64,000 nucleotides of DNA, taken from Cerina litoralis. GTDB taxonomy: Bacteria; Bacteroidota; Bacteroidia; Flavobacteriales; Flavobacteriaceae. The translations under genes and the position numbers were made by a program. Below, one piece after another: positions 36,556 through 45,513 of the stretch. The stretch's first letter is position 1; each line of letters begins with the position of its first letter. The notes under the pieces were generated by a model. That model was not told the origin of the DNA and did no database searches. It saw nothing but the letters and a program-made list of their open reading frames with translations. Location of the stretch: NCBI GenBank assembly GCA_022008415.1, contig JAIRBC010000020.1, positions 1 through 64,000 on the forward strand. Direction: 5' to 3'.

Positions 36556-37752
36556 TTATATACTTACTGTTGGTTTTAGACCGGAAGGCACTTCTTCCGG
36601 TATTTTGGGCATGAAGGATTCGTCGGTCAAAGTTTTTAGAAAATCCACGATTCGATCCATTTCATAGTCGGAAAGATCTGGCTCCCAGATGTGCCAATGA
36701 ATTCTCAGATGTTCACCTTTTGGAACGGCATGTCCCCGGCCGTCGTTATAAAATTCAACGGCTTCGCGCAATGTGGCAAAAGTGCCAGAGTGCATGTAGG
36801 GTGCTGTTTTTGTGATGTTTCTTAAACTGGGCACCTTAAAACCGCCCCTCATCGTAGAATCCCTATACGGGACTTGTGCGCCTGGGTCTAAGGGCAATCC
36901 ATCGGGCTCCGGTACACCAATAACGGCGATTTGTTGATTGGTAAAAAGTGGTGGGGTATGGCATTCTGCACACCGTGCGACAAAAGATCGAAAAATATTG
37001 AGACCTTCTATCTCTTGTTGGTTAAGGGCTTGGTGATATCCATGTGCGTATTGGTCATACTTGCTGTTCAAAGAAACGAGGGAAGATTCGAAGGCGACCA
37101 AGGACGTAAAGATTTCGTCGAGGGTAATCTCCTTCGTAGGGTCCCTATGGGTAAATGCCTCCGCAAACAGATCCCTGTAATTTTCGATGGAATTGATAGT
37201 GTTCAGTAAGTTTTCTGGGGTATTTGCCATTTCATACTCGGAAAATAAGGGCATTCTCATCTGTTCTTCCAAAGAATGTGCTCCTCCGTCCCATAAAAAA
37301 AGTTTATCATAGGCAACGTTCCATAGAGTAGGAGCAGCCCTTTTTAGCTTGTGGTTATTGGCTCCGGTACTAGTTGCCAAACCGTCGCTAAAGCCTTTTT
37401 TGGGATTGTGGCAGGTGGCACAGGAGATGGTACCTGTCCCTGACAATACCGGGTCGAAAAATAAATAGCGCCCCAAGTCTATCTCTTGGGGGGAAAACCC
37501 TTCACGAACCTCGGGAAGGGCCGTTTTTAATCCGCCAACGCCGGGATCGTTGGACGAACTGTACTGTTTGTACAGATTTTGGGAAATACATTCATTTTTA
37601 TCATTGAGCTTAAAACCTGGAGGGCAATTGGAGTTCAATGCCTGAATATTCTGGTATGGATACGTTGTTTCACCTTTGCGGAACAAGAACATAGCGCAAA
37701 ATACTAGGAGTCCGGTGGCACTGAATTTTACTAGAATAGACTTTTTGGTCAT
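36556..37752 (-). CDS. Dihaem cytochrome c peroxidase/MauG-like protein
   Basis: 398 residues with an N-terminal hydrophobic anchor (ATGLLVFCAMFLFRKG). Two haem motifs are visible, CATCH at 111-115 and CAECH at 261-265, placed as in bacterial cytochrome c peroxidases and MauG. The linker YLFFDPVLSGTGTISCATCH and the C-terminal GGFKVPSLRNITKTAPYMHSG are strongly family-like. An extra cysteine pair (SNCPPGFKLNDKNECIS, 41-57) lies near the N-terminus. Periplasmic redox enzyme; it could reduce peroxide or oxidise a substrate. It overlaps the TetR gene stop by four bases. Confidence 0.9.
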   Translation of the reverse strand: MTKKSILVKFSATGLLVFCAMFLFRKGETTYPYQNIQALNSNCPPGFKLNDKNECISQNLYKQYSSSNDPGVGGLKTALPEVREGFSPQEIDLGRYLFFDPVLSGTGTISCATCHNPKKGFSDGLATSTGANNHKLKRAAPTLWNVAYDKLFLWDGGAHSLEEQMRMPLFSEYEMANTPENLLNTINSIENYRDLFAEAFTHRDPTKEITLDEIFTSLVAFESSLVSLNSKYDQYAHGYHQALNQQEIEGLNIFRSFVARCAECHTPPLFTNQQIAVIGVPEPDGLPLDPGAQVPYRDSTMRGGFKVPSLRNITKTAPYMHSGTFATLREAVEFYNDGRGHAVPKGEHLRIHWHIWEPDLSDYEMDRIVDFLKTLTDESFMPKIPEEVPSGLKPTVSI

Positions 37753-38408
37753 TGTTTTATCGGTGAAATGGTCTTAGGGGGTATACAGATAAATTCTAAA
37801 TAACTTTCGAAAATGCGATCGTACTTTCCTCCCAGTATTTTCCCAACCTGATTCTCGATAGTGGAATTGTGGATCGCCACTCCCTCTATCATACCGACGA
37901 TCTGGTAACTTATAGACTCGGAATCCAATCCTGTTTGGACCTCTTTACTGGCCATCCCTTGCTCGACAAGATTTTGGATTTGTTTTCGGTAGGCGATCGA
38001 GGATTCCTTAAATTTTTCCCGAATGGCCGGAAATGATTCGCACTCCAATTGAAGTTTATAGAATTTTTGTATGGGGTAAGCTACACCTTTTTCTTCCAAG
38101 GTTTCGACCTTGACAAAAAGGTCAACTGCAAACATGTAGGCTACCTTTACTTGTTCCCGAAATGAATGCCCTTTAAATATATCCGGGTCAATGTCCAACG
38201 CTGAAAAGAAATACTGCTCCAACGTTTCCAAAAAAATATCTTCCTTGCTCCTGAAATGATGGTAGATGGCACCTTTGGATAAATTGCTTATCTCCATGAT
38301 ATCCTTTATGGATACCGAGTTGTACCCATTTTGAAGGAACAGACTATACGCATGCCTTAGGATAAGTTCCTTGTTGGGAATCTTCTTTTTCATCTTGGCG
38401 TTTTCCAT
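37749..38408 (-). CDS. TetR family regulator of the cytochrome/SusCD operon
   Basis: 219 residues. The N-terminal helix-turn-helix is SVSIKDIMEISNLSKGAIYHHF at about residues 27-48, a standard TetR DNA-binding domain; the rest is a helical ligand-binding domain without recognisable motif. It is the first gene of the operon and its stop overlaps the next start, so it is probably autoregulated. A perfect palindrome, GACCGACCCGTCGGTC, lies 94 bases upstream of its start and is the likely operator. Confidence 0.9.
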   Translation of the reverse strand: MENAKMKKKIPNKELILRHAYSLFLQNGYNSVSIKDIMEISNLSKGAIYHHFRSKEDIFLETLEQYFFSALDIDPDIFKGHSFREQVKVAYMFAVDLFVKVETLEEKGVAYPIQKFYKLQLECESFPAIREKFKESSIAYRKQIQNLVEQGMASKEVQTGLDSESISYQIVGMIEGVAIHNSTIENQVGKILGGKYDRIFESYLEFICIPPKTISPIKQ

Positions 38409-38501
38409 TGGTTATTACTGAGAAATTCTTGTAAAATCCCGATTTCTAATTGAGTGATAAGGGGTAAGGCCATTGAATTGAGCTAGTTATAATCAAAAAC
38501 A

Positions 38502-38517
38502 GACCGACCCGTCGGTC
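38502..38517. promoter_or_regulatory. Likely TetR operator palindrome
   Basis: GACCGAC and GTCGGTC form a perfect inverted repeat with a two-base spacer, of the length and form expected for a TetR-family operator. It lies between the divergent TetR operon and the ilv leader, nearer the TetR gene. Confidence 0.7.
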
Positions 38518-38713
38518 GTAAATGTAAACAAAAATTTTATGCGACAAAGGAATTTTACCAAAAAATTGAATTACTTTTTTTTAGTATGCAAACCGTTCGT
38601 AGCCCGATCTGCATTAACAAGGATCGAATTTTAACGGCTCCCACGAATTTAACAACTTGGAAAAAGTAGATCGCTATAGTGGTTTAATCGAAAATTTAAT
38701 TAATTTTACCCCA

Positions 38714-38770
38714 ATGAAAGTTGAAAACAACATATTAAGTGTGGTGATTATTGTCCCTTTAGGGGGATGA
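38714..38770 (+). CDS. ilv operon leader peptide
   Basis: 18 codons: MKVENNILSVVIIVPLGG, then TGA. Of its residues, eight are Val, Ile or Leu, the end products of the genes that follow, and five of them are consecutive (VVIIV). Its stop codon overlaps the left arm of an antiterminator (38769-38775), and a terminator follows at 38793. This is the classic set-up of transcription attenuation by ribosome stalling when branched-chain aminoacyl-tRNA is scarce. No homology search was needed for the reading, but its use in vivo is inferred. Confidence 0.8.
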   Translation: MKVENNILSVVIIVPLGG

Positions 38771-38802
38771 TACGGACTTACTATGATTGAAGAGCCTGTA
38801 TC
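38769..38802 (+). promoter_or_regulatory. Possible antiterminator of ilv attenuator
   Basis: GATACGG at 38769-38775 can pair with CCTGTATC at 38795-38802 (one bulged T), excluding the terminator stem. The left arm overlaps the leader stop codon, so a ribosome that finishes the leader would cover it and let the terminator form, while one stalled in the Val/Ile codons would leave it free. Confidence 0.6.
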
Positions 38803-38832
38803 GAAATAAATTTTGATACAGGCTTTTTATTT
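38793..38832 (+). terminator. ilv attenuator terminator
   Basis: AGCCTGTATC (38793-38802) and GATACAGGCT (38815-38824) form a perfect ten-base-pair stem, followed by TTTTTATTT. It lies 23 bases after the leader peptide and 243 bases before ilvD, so it would stop transcription ahead of the operon. Confidence 0.9.
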
Positions 38833-39074
38833 GGTATTTGTGCCTGAAGAATTATGGAAAAGTACATTTTTGGACGGTTTGGACAGGATTAAAAAACTAT
38901 TGGATGTGATATCGATATCCAATATAAATAATTGATAATCAGGTATGTATATATATAATCTCAAAATTGAGTTTAAACCAATAATTATTGTTAAAAATAA
39001 ACCGTTCCCGAAACATTTATCTTTGAACCTTAAAGGATATTCAGCTTAACTATATAATTACAACAAATAATTGA

Positions 39075-40757
39075 ATGGAACTGAACAAGTACAGTAAAAC
39101 AGTAACCCAAGATTCGACCTTACCTGCAGCACAGGCAATGTTACACGCTATTGGACTAACGGATGAAGATTTGAAAAAGCCCCTAATAGGGATAGCGAGT
39201 ACGGGATACGAGGGGAACCCCTGTAACATGCACCTAAATGATTTGGCAACCGATGTAAAAAGGGGGGCGAAAAATGCTGGTTTAGTGGGCTTAATTTATA
39301 ATACGATCGGAGTTAGTGACGGAATATCCAACGGTACGGCTGGGATGCGGTATTCTTTGCCTTCCAGGGATATTATTGCGGATTCCATGGAAACCGTGGT
39401 GCAGGCGATGAGTTATGATGGTTTAGTTACGGTTGTAGGCTGTGATAAGAATATGCCCGGAGCACTGATGGCCATGTTGCGCCTTAACCGACCATCAATT
39501 TTAGTATATGGTGGTACTATTGCTTCCGGGTGCCACAATGGAAAAAAACTGGATATTATTTCTGCCTTTGAGGCCTACGGGGAAAAAGTTGCCGGTACCA
39601 TCGACGAAACCGAATTTCAGGCCGTGGTACATAAGGCGTGTCCGGGTGCCGGTGCCTGTGGAGGAATGTATACGGCAAACACTATGGCCAGCGCCATCGA
39701 GGCGCTTGGAATGTCTTTACCGTTCAACTCTTCCAATCCGGCCGTTAGCGAAGGTCATATAAAGGAACGAGAATCCGTAAAAGCCGGGGAAGCAATGCGC
39801 TTGTTGTTGGAAAGGGATATTAAACCATCGGATATTGTTACCAAAGAGTCATTGGAAAATGCTTTTAGATTGGTTACCGTTCTCGGAGGCTCCACGAACG
39901 CGGTGCTTCACTTTCTGGCGATCGCCAAATCTGCCCAAATAGAATTCACCCTAGAGGATTTTAAAAGGATAAGTGAGAACACACCGCTATTGGCAGACCT
40001 TAAGCCAAGCGGAAAATATTCCATGGAAGACCTTCACGGCGTTGGTGGTATTCCCGGGGTATTAAAATATATGTTGGAAAATGATATGCTCCACGGAGAT
40101 TGCCTTACGGTAACCGGCAAAACTTTGGCGGAGAATCTAAAAGATGTTCCAAACCTAATGGAAGGTCAGGATGTTATAAGTACGCTAGACAAGCCTGTAA
40201 AAGAAACCGGACACATTCGTATTCTTTTTGGAAATCTAGCAACAGAAGGTGCCGTCGCAAAAATTACGGGAAAGGAGGGTTTGTCCTTTAGAGGACCCGC
40301 AAATGTATTTGACAATGAAACCGCGGTGAATGAAGGGATTAGGACCGGAAAAGTAAAAAAAGGGGATGTCGTCATTATCCGTTATGAAGGACCTAAAGGG
40401 GCACCGGGTATGCCAGAAATGTTAAAACCGACCTCTTTCATTTACGGAGCGGGATTAGGTAAAGATGTTGCATTGATTACAGATGGTCGTTTCTCTGGTG
40501 GTTCCCATGGATTCGTTGTGGGGCATGTATCACCTGAAGCACAGGTCGGTGGAAATATTGCTTTGGTCGAAAATGGGGATATTATTTCCATCGATGCCGT
40601 AAACAATACCATTAATATTGAAATTTCAGAAGAAGTATTAGCAGTAAGAAGGGCAAATTGGGTAGCCCCCCAATTAAAATCCAACAGAGGAGCACTATAC
40701 AAATATGCAAAAACAGTAGCGTCGGCTTCACAAGGTTGTGTTACCGATGAGTTTTAA
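39075..40757 (+). CDS. ilvD: Dihydroxy-acid dehydratase
   Basis: 560 residues. It dehydrates dihydroxy-isovalerate and dihydroxy-methylvalerate to the 2-keto acids in valine and isoleucine synthesis. The iron-sulfur cysteines are visible in [18 protein letters not shown] and [16 protein letters not shown], and the C-terminal [15 protein letters not shown] motif is intact. First enzyme gene after the attenuator, so its expression should follow the supply of branched-chain amino acids. Cytoplasmic. Confidence 0.97.
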   Translation: MELNKYSKTVTQDSTLPAAQAMLHAIGLTDEDLKKPLIGIASTGYEGNPCNMHLNDLATDVKRGAKNAGLVGLIYNTIGVSDGISNGTAGMRYSLPSRDIIADSMETVVQAMSYDGLVTVVGCDKNMPGALMAMLRLNRPSILVYGGTIASGCHNGKKLDIISAFEAYGEKVAGTIDETEFQAVVHKACPGAGACGGMYTANTMASAIEALGMSLPFNSSNPAVSEGHIKERESVKAGEAMRLLLERDIKPSDIVTKESLENAFRLVTVLGGSTNAVLHFLAIAKSAQIEFTLEDFKRISENTPLLADLKPSGKYSMEDLHGVGGIPGVLKYMLENDMLHGDCLTVTGKTLAENLKDVPNLMEGQDVISTLDKPVKETGHIRILFGNLATEGAVAKITGKEGLSFRGPANVFDNETAVNEGIRTGKVKKGDVVIIRYEGPKGAPGMPEMLKPTSFIYGAGLGKDVALITDGRFSGGSHGFVVGHVSPEAQVGGNIALVENGDIISIDAVNNTINIEISEEVLAVRRANWVAPQLKSNRGALYKYAKTVASASQGCVTDEF

Positions 40758-40801
40758 CAAGTTATGGGTTAAGAGTTATATGTTAAGGGTTGTTCTCAAC
40801 G

Positions 40802-40850
40802 CTTGAACTTGACACTTGACCCTAGAACTTGACACTTGAACTTGAGTTTA
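40802..40850. repeat. ACTTGA-type simple repeat before ilvB
   Basis: A second run of imperfect six- and seven-base units (CTTGAACTTGACACTTGA), in the gap between ilvD and ilvB. The 19-mer at 40825-40843 is identical to that at 27754-27772. Confidence 0.7.
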
Positions 40851-40855
40851 AAAAG

Positions 40856-42589
40856 ATGGAAACATTAAAAGAAAAGAAAACGGAAACAAAAAAACAGGCT
40901 ACCGTTAGGATCAGTGGTGCCGAGGCCATTATTCACTGTCTATTGGCAGAAGGGGTGGATCTTATCTATGGTTACCCGGGAGGTGCCATTATGCCTGTTT
41001 ATGACGAATTGTACAAATATCAGGACAAGCTCACCCATATCCTTTCGCGCCACGAACAAGGGGCGGCCTATGCCGCCCAGGGCTATGCCAGGGTGACCGG
41101 AAAAGTTGGGGTTGCCATAGCAACATCGGGACCTGGAGCCACAAATTTAGTGACAGGGATTGCGGATGCGCAGATAGATTCCACACCCCTGGTTTGTTTA
41201 ACAGGGCAGGTGGCACGGCATTTATTGGGGTCCGATGCCTTTCAGGAAACCGATATTATAGGGATTTCTACCCCGGTGACCAAGTGGAACTACCAGATCA
41301 CCAAGGCCTCGGAGATTCCAGAAATCATGGCCAAGGCGTTTTATATAGCGCGCTCGGGAAGGCCCGGACCTGTTTTGGTCGACATTACAAAAAATGCCCA
41401 GATCGAGGAACTCGATTTTATTTATGACCGCTGCACGGCGGTTCGCAGTTACAAACCGGTTCCTAAAACAGATTCCCGTAACTTGGAAATCGCAGCTGAA
41501 CTCATCAATTCGGCAAAAAAACCGTATGTCATCTTTGGGCAGGGCGTCATCCTCGGAGAGGCCGAGAAACAATTGAAGGCCTTGATCGAGAAAGCGGGTA
41601 TTCCGGCGGCATGGACCATATTGGGACTTTCCGCATTGGATACCGACCACCCTTTGAACGTGGGAATGGTGGGCATGCACGGCAATTATGGACCCAATGT
41701 CCTAACCAATGAATGTGACCTTTTGATCGCTATCGGAATGCGTTTCGATGATCGGGTCACAGGAAATCTTGACACTTACGCCAAGCAGGCCAAAATTATC
41801 CATTTTGAGATCGATCCGGCGGAGGTCAATAAAAACGTAAAGGTAGATTTGGCAGTATTGGGCGATGCCAAAGCTTCATTGGAAGCCCTGTTGCCCTTGA
41901 TCAAGGAGAACAAGCACGAATCTTGGCACAATGAGTTCAAGGAGAAATATAAAATAGAGTTCGATACCGTTATCAAGGCAGAATTGTACCCTACCAAGGA
42001 ACAATTGACCATGCCCGAGGTAATCAACGAAATTAACCGGGTGACCATGGGTTCTGCGGTCATCGTTACCGATGTTGGACAGCATCAAATGGTGACCTGT
42101 AGGTACGCAAAGTTCAATCGGTCAAAAAGTAATATCACCTCAGGAGGATTGGGCACCATGGGGTTTGCCCTACCCGCTGCCATAGGGGCCAAAATGGGCG
42201 CAATGGGCCGGGAAGTGGTCGCTATTATTGGAGATGGCGGTTTTCAAATGAATATTCAGGAATTGGGTACCATTTTTCAAAACAAGACCCCTGTAAAAAT
42301 TGTGGTGCTAAACAACGGTCACTTGGGGATGGTAAGACAATGGCAAGAACTTTTCTTCGAGAGCCGATACGCAGCGACCGTAATGGTTAATCCGGATTTT
42401 GTTAAGATTTGCGAAGGATACCATATTAAATCCAGAAGGGTAAAGGAACGGCAGGACCTAAAGGCCGCTGTTCAGGAAATGATGTCCAGTAAGGACGCCT
42501 ATTTCTTGGAAGTGGTTGTTGAAAAAGAGGACAACGTATTCCCCATGATACCATCGGGGGCCTCCGTTTCGGATATTCGATTGAAATAA
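40856..42589 (+). CDS. ilvB: Acetolactate synthase, large subunit
   Basis: 577 residues from METLKEKKTETKKQATVRIS; a frame starting at 40829 comes from the repeat upstream and is discarded. It joins two pyruvates, or pyruvate and 2-oxobutyrate, in the first committed step. The thiamine-diphosphate glutamate is in LSRHEQGAAYAAQGYA, the central FAD domain is present, and the ThDP/Mg motif starts at IGDGGFQMNIQELGT and ends VLNN. It needs the small subunit encoded at 43314. Confidence 0.97.
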   Translation: METLKEKKTETKKQATVRISGAEAIIHCLLAEGVDLIYGYPGGAIMPVYDELYKYQDKLTHILSRHEQGAAYAAQGYARVTGKVGVAIATSGPGATNLVTGIADAQIDSTPLVCLTGQVARHLLGSDAFQETDIIGISTPVTKWNYQITKASEIPEIMAKAFYIARSGRPGPVLVDITKNAQIEELDFIYDRCTAVRSYKPVPKTDSRNLEIAAELINSAKKPYVIFGQGVILGEAEKQLKALIEKAGIPAAWTILGLSALDTDHPLNVGMVGMHGNYGPNVLTNECDLLIAIGMRFDDRVTGNLDTYAKQAKIIHFEIDPAEVNKNVKVDLAVLGDAKASLEALLPLIKENKHESWHNEFKEKYKIEFDTVIKAELYPTKEQLTMPEVINEINRVTMGSAVIVTDVGQHQMVTCRYAKFNRSKSNITSGGLGTMGFALPAAIGAKMGAMGREVVAIIGDGGFQMNIQELGTIFQNKTPVKIVVLNNGHLGMVRQWQELFFESRYAATVMVNPDFVKICEGYHIKSRRVKERQDLKAAVQEMMSSKDAYFLEVVVEKEDNVFPMIPSGASVSDIRLK

Positions 42590-42638
42590 TTTAAAATTAA
42601 GGTCTATCTCTTTGGGAGAGGGATTCAAAGAGACGACG

Positions 42639-43220
42639 ATGAAAGATCTAAAAATACAGGATATCCCAAAAATCCATTCGGAGATATTGGATAAATGCAT
42701 GGAAATTGAATTTCACATGCCATCTGATCTGTATATTGGAACCTTGTTAAAAACCTTGATTTCTTCCAAACCAAAAGCAAAGATATTGGAATTGGGAACT
42801 GGAATCGGACTTTCATTATCATGGATGGTTGATGGCATGGATGAAGATTCAAAACTTATTACGGTGGATAACGATCCAAAGCTAATTAGAATTGCCAAAA
42901 GCTATTTTGGAAACGATAAAAGGGTTGAAATTGTATGTCAAGATGGTTCGGAATGGATTGAAAGTTATAGGAGCGATAAATTTGATTTGATTTTTGCCGA
43001 TACTTGGCCCGGGAAATTCCGGAATATTGATGAGGTTTTGGAGTTGGTCAAAATAGGCGGATTTTATGTCATTGATGATATGTCACCCAAACCCAATTGG
43101 CCAGAAGGGCATCAAGAAAAGGTAACAAGTTTAATTGATTATCTGGACAATCGGGAGGATTTTAACCTATCCAAGATAGACTGGTCAACCGGAGTGGTTT
43201 TGGCTGTTCGGAAATATTAA
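42639..43220 (+). CDS. SAM-dependent methyltransferase inserted in ilv operon
   Basis: 193 residues from MKDLKIQDIPKIHSEILD; an upstream in-frame Met gives a poor start. It has the class I Rossmann motifs: motif I ELGTGIGLS, the acidic strand end ITVDND, and DLIFADTWPGKF; the sequence is like small O-methyltransferases. It has no known part in branched-chain synthesis, lies between ilvB and ilvN and is clearly richer in A and T than its neighbours, which hints at late insertion. Substrate unknown. Confidence 0.85.
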   Translation: MKDLKIQDIPKIHSEILDKCMEIEFHMPSDLYIGTLLKTLISSKPKAKILELGTGIGLSLSWMVDGMDEDSKLITVDNDPKLIRIAKSYFGNDKRVEIVCQDGSEWIESYRSDKFDLIFADTWPGKFRNIDEVLELVKIGGFYVIDDMSPKPNWPEGHQEKVTSLIDYLDNREDFNLSKIDWSTGVVLAVRKY

Positions 43221-43313
43221 AATAAATATTAACAAATTAAAACAACCCACTAGGTCATCGACAGCTGACAACGCATAACGGTAGTCAAAAGGAGAAGACG
43301 TGGGATAGGAATT

Positions 43314-43847
43314 ATGGAAAAAAAGTGGTTCACCATTTCGGTTTATTCCGAAAACAATGTCGGTTTGCTCAACAGGATATCTGGAATATTCTTAAAAAGA
43401 CATATCAATATTGAGAGTCTAAATGTATCCAAGTCCGAGATAAACAACGTTTCCAAATTTACTATTGTAACCTACATAACAGAGGATTGGGCAAGGAGGA
43501 TCGTAGGACAGATCGAAAAACAGATCGAAGTGATCAAGGCATTCTATCATACCGATGAGGAAACCATCTATCAGGAATCGGCCTTGTTCAAAATAGCCTC
43601 TCACCTACTTTTTGACGAACGGCAAATCCAAAATATAATCAAGGAAAGCAATTCGCAGATTGTCACTGTCTCTAGGGATTTTTTTGTTTTGGCAAAGTCA
43701 GGAAAACGGAGTGAGATCGATGAGATGTACCAACAATTGCAGCCTTATGGCATAATGCAGTTTGTCCGATCTGGACGGATCGCGGTGTCCAAAGCCGAGA
43801 TGCAGATTTCTGCCTTGCTCCAAGAGTTTCATTCCTTAAAACAATAA
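43314..43847 (+). CDS. ilvN: Acetolactate synthase, small regulatory subunit
   Basis: 177 residues. The N-terminal ACT domain ([20 protein letters not shown] and [13 protein letters not shown]) binds valine in known enzymes and provides feedback inhibition; the C-terminal region ([20 protein letters not shown]) makes the second, subunit-binding domain. It partners the large subunit ilvB, from which it is separated by the methyltransferase gene. Some annotators would call it ilvH. Confidence 0.93.
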   Translation: MEKKWFTISVYSENNVGLLNRISGIFLKRHINIESLNVSKSEINNVSKFTIVTYITEDWARRIVGQIEKQIEVIKAFYHTDEETIYQESALFKIASHLLFDERQIQNIIKESNSQIVTVSRDFFVLAKSGKRSEIDEMYQQLQPYGIMQFVRSGRIAVSKAEMQISALLQEFHSLKQ

Positions 43848-43879
43848 ATAATTATCAACTTAATAAAAGAATTTTAAAC

Positions 43880-45355
43880 ATGGCAAATTATTTTAATACA
43901 CTATCGCTAAGGGAGCAATTGACCCAGTTGGGAAAATGTAGGTTTATGGAATCCAGTGAGTTCTCCGATGGTGTATCCGCCTTAAAGGGTAAAAAAATCG
44001 TAATCGTAGGCTGTGGGGCACAAGGTCTTAACCAAGGCCTGAACATGCGCGACTCCGGTTTGGATATCTCGTACACGCTTCGGGACTCGGCCATCGAGGA
44101 ACAGCGTCAATCCTATCAGAATGCCATCGAAAACGGCTTTTCGGTAGGAACTTACAAGGAGTTGGTACCTACAGCGGACCTCGTAATCAACCTTACCCCG
44201 GATAAACAACATACTAGCGTTATAAACGCTATAATGCCCTTGATGAAAAAGGGAGCCACACTCTCTTACTCCCACGGGTTCAATATTGTGGAGGAGGGTA
44301 TACAGATCCGGAAGGACCTTACCGTAATCATGGTGGCTCCAAAGTGTCCCGGGTCTGAAGTTAGGGAAGAATACAAAAGGGGATTTGGTGTTCCAACCTT
44401 GATTGCCGTACACCCGGACAATGATCCGGAAGGAAAGGGGCTGGCTCAAGCCAAGGCTTATGCGGTAGCTACGGGAGGTCATAGGGCAGGTGTTTTAGAG
44501 TCGTCCTTTGTTGCCGAAGTCAAATCCGATTTGATGGGCGAACAAACCATCCTTTGCGGCCTGTTGCAAACGGGATCTATCCTTTGTTTTGATAAGATGG
44601 TAGAAAAAGGGGTCGATGCCGGATATGCTTCCAAATTGGTACAATACGGCTGGGAAACCGTGACAGAAGGTTTAAAATATGGTGGAATCACCAATATGAT
44701 GGATCGTTTATCCAATCCGGCCAAAATCAAGGCATTTGAACTTTCGGAAGAATTAAAGGATATAATGCGTCCCTTGTTCCAAAAACACATGGACGATATT
44801 ATGGAAGGTGAGTTTTCCAAGACTATGATGGAAGACTGGGCCAATGACGATAAAAATTTGCTGACTTGGCGTGCTGCTACCGGTGAAACTGCCTTTGAAA
44901 AAACCGCAGCCGGACCAGATAAGATTTCCGAGCAAGAATATTATGACAATGGGGTCTTAATGGTAGCTTTTGTAAGGGCGGGGGTAGAATTGGCCTATGA
45001 GTCCATGACCGCCTCGGGAATTATCGGGGAATCTGCCTATTATGAATCCCTGCACGAAACCCCCTTGATCGCCAATACCATCGCCCGTAAAAAGTTGTTC
45101 GAAATGAACAGGGTCATATCCGATACCGCAGAATACGGCTGTTACCTGTTCGATCATGCCTGTAAGCCCCTTTTGGCAAATTTCATGAAAAAAATTGATG
45201 CCGATGTAATCGGTAAGCATTACGGGGAAGGCAAGAACAATGGGGTGGACAACGTAAAATTGATCGAAGTCAATAAGGCCTTAAGGGAACACCCCGTGGA
45301 AAAAGTAGGTGCCAGATTGCGTGCTTCCATGACGGCTATGAAACCGATCGTGTAA
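43880..45355 (+). CDS. ilvC: Ketol-acid reductoisomerase (class II, long form)
   Basis: 491 residues, the long E. coli-type form. It isomerises and reduces acetolactate or acetohydroxybutyrate with NADPH and magnesium. The Rossmann site is [19 protein letters not shown], with TLRD following, and the duplicated C-terminal knotted helical domain is present (segments [19 protein letters not shown] and [14 protein letters not shown]). 32 bases after ilvN. Confidence 0.96.
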   Translation: MANYFNTLSLREQLTQLGKCRFMESSEFSDGVSALKGKKIVIVGCGAQGLNQGLNMRDSGLDISYTLRDSAIEEQRQSYQNAIENGFSVGTYKELVPTADLVINLTPDKQHTSVINAIMPLMKKGATLSYSHGFNIVEEGIQIRKDLTVIMVAPKCPGSEVREEYKRGFGVPTLIAVHPDNDPEGKGLAQAKAYAVATGGHRAGVLESSFVAEVKSDLMGEQTILCGLLQTGSILCFDKMVEKGVDAGYASKLVQYGWETVTEGLKYGGITNMMDRLSNPAKIKAFELSEELKDIMRPLFQKHMDDIMEGEFSKTMMEDWANDDKNLLTWRAATGETAFEKTAAGPDKISEQEYYDNGVLMVAFVRAGVELAYESMTASGIIGESAYYESLHETPLIANTIARKKLFEMNRVISDTAEYGCYLFDHACKPLLANFMKKIDADVIGKHYGEGKNNGVDNVKLIEVNKALREHPVEKVGARLRASMTAMKPIV

Positions 45356-45413
45356 TTTTCACGGCAACCGTTTCGTACGGACCATAGATTCAATAGGGTC
45401 TTGGAGACGGTAT

Positions 45414-45462
45414 AAATGCACTTGTTTGACCTTCTTAGGAGGAAATCAAGTGCATTTTGTTT
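45414..45462 (+). terminator. Terminator or processing hairpin after ilvC
   Basis: AAATGCACTTG (45414-45424) pairs with CAAGTGCATTT (45447-45457) over eleven bases, with a smaller CCT/AGG hairpin in the loop and a T-rich tail. It separates ilvC from ilvA. Confidence 0.75.
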
Positions 45463-45472
45463 GTTTAGGCAC

Positions 45473-45480
45473 TACCTTTG
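45473..45480 (+). promoter_or_regulatory. Candidate -7 element of ilvA
   Basis: TACCTTTG matches TAnnTTTG and lies 33 bases before the ilvA start, directly after the ilvC terminator. The TTTG boxes upstream are at the wrong distance, so the promoter is only half supported. Confidence 0.45.
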
Positions 45481-45513
45481 GAAGAATTAAAAACCAGTTC
45501 TTAATCAAAACAT

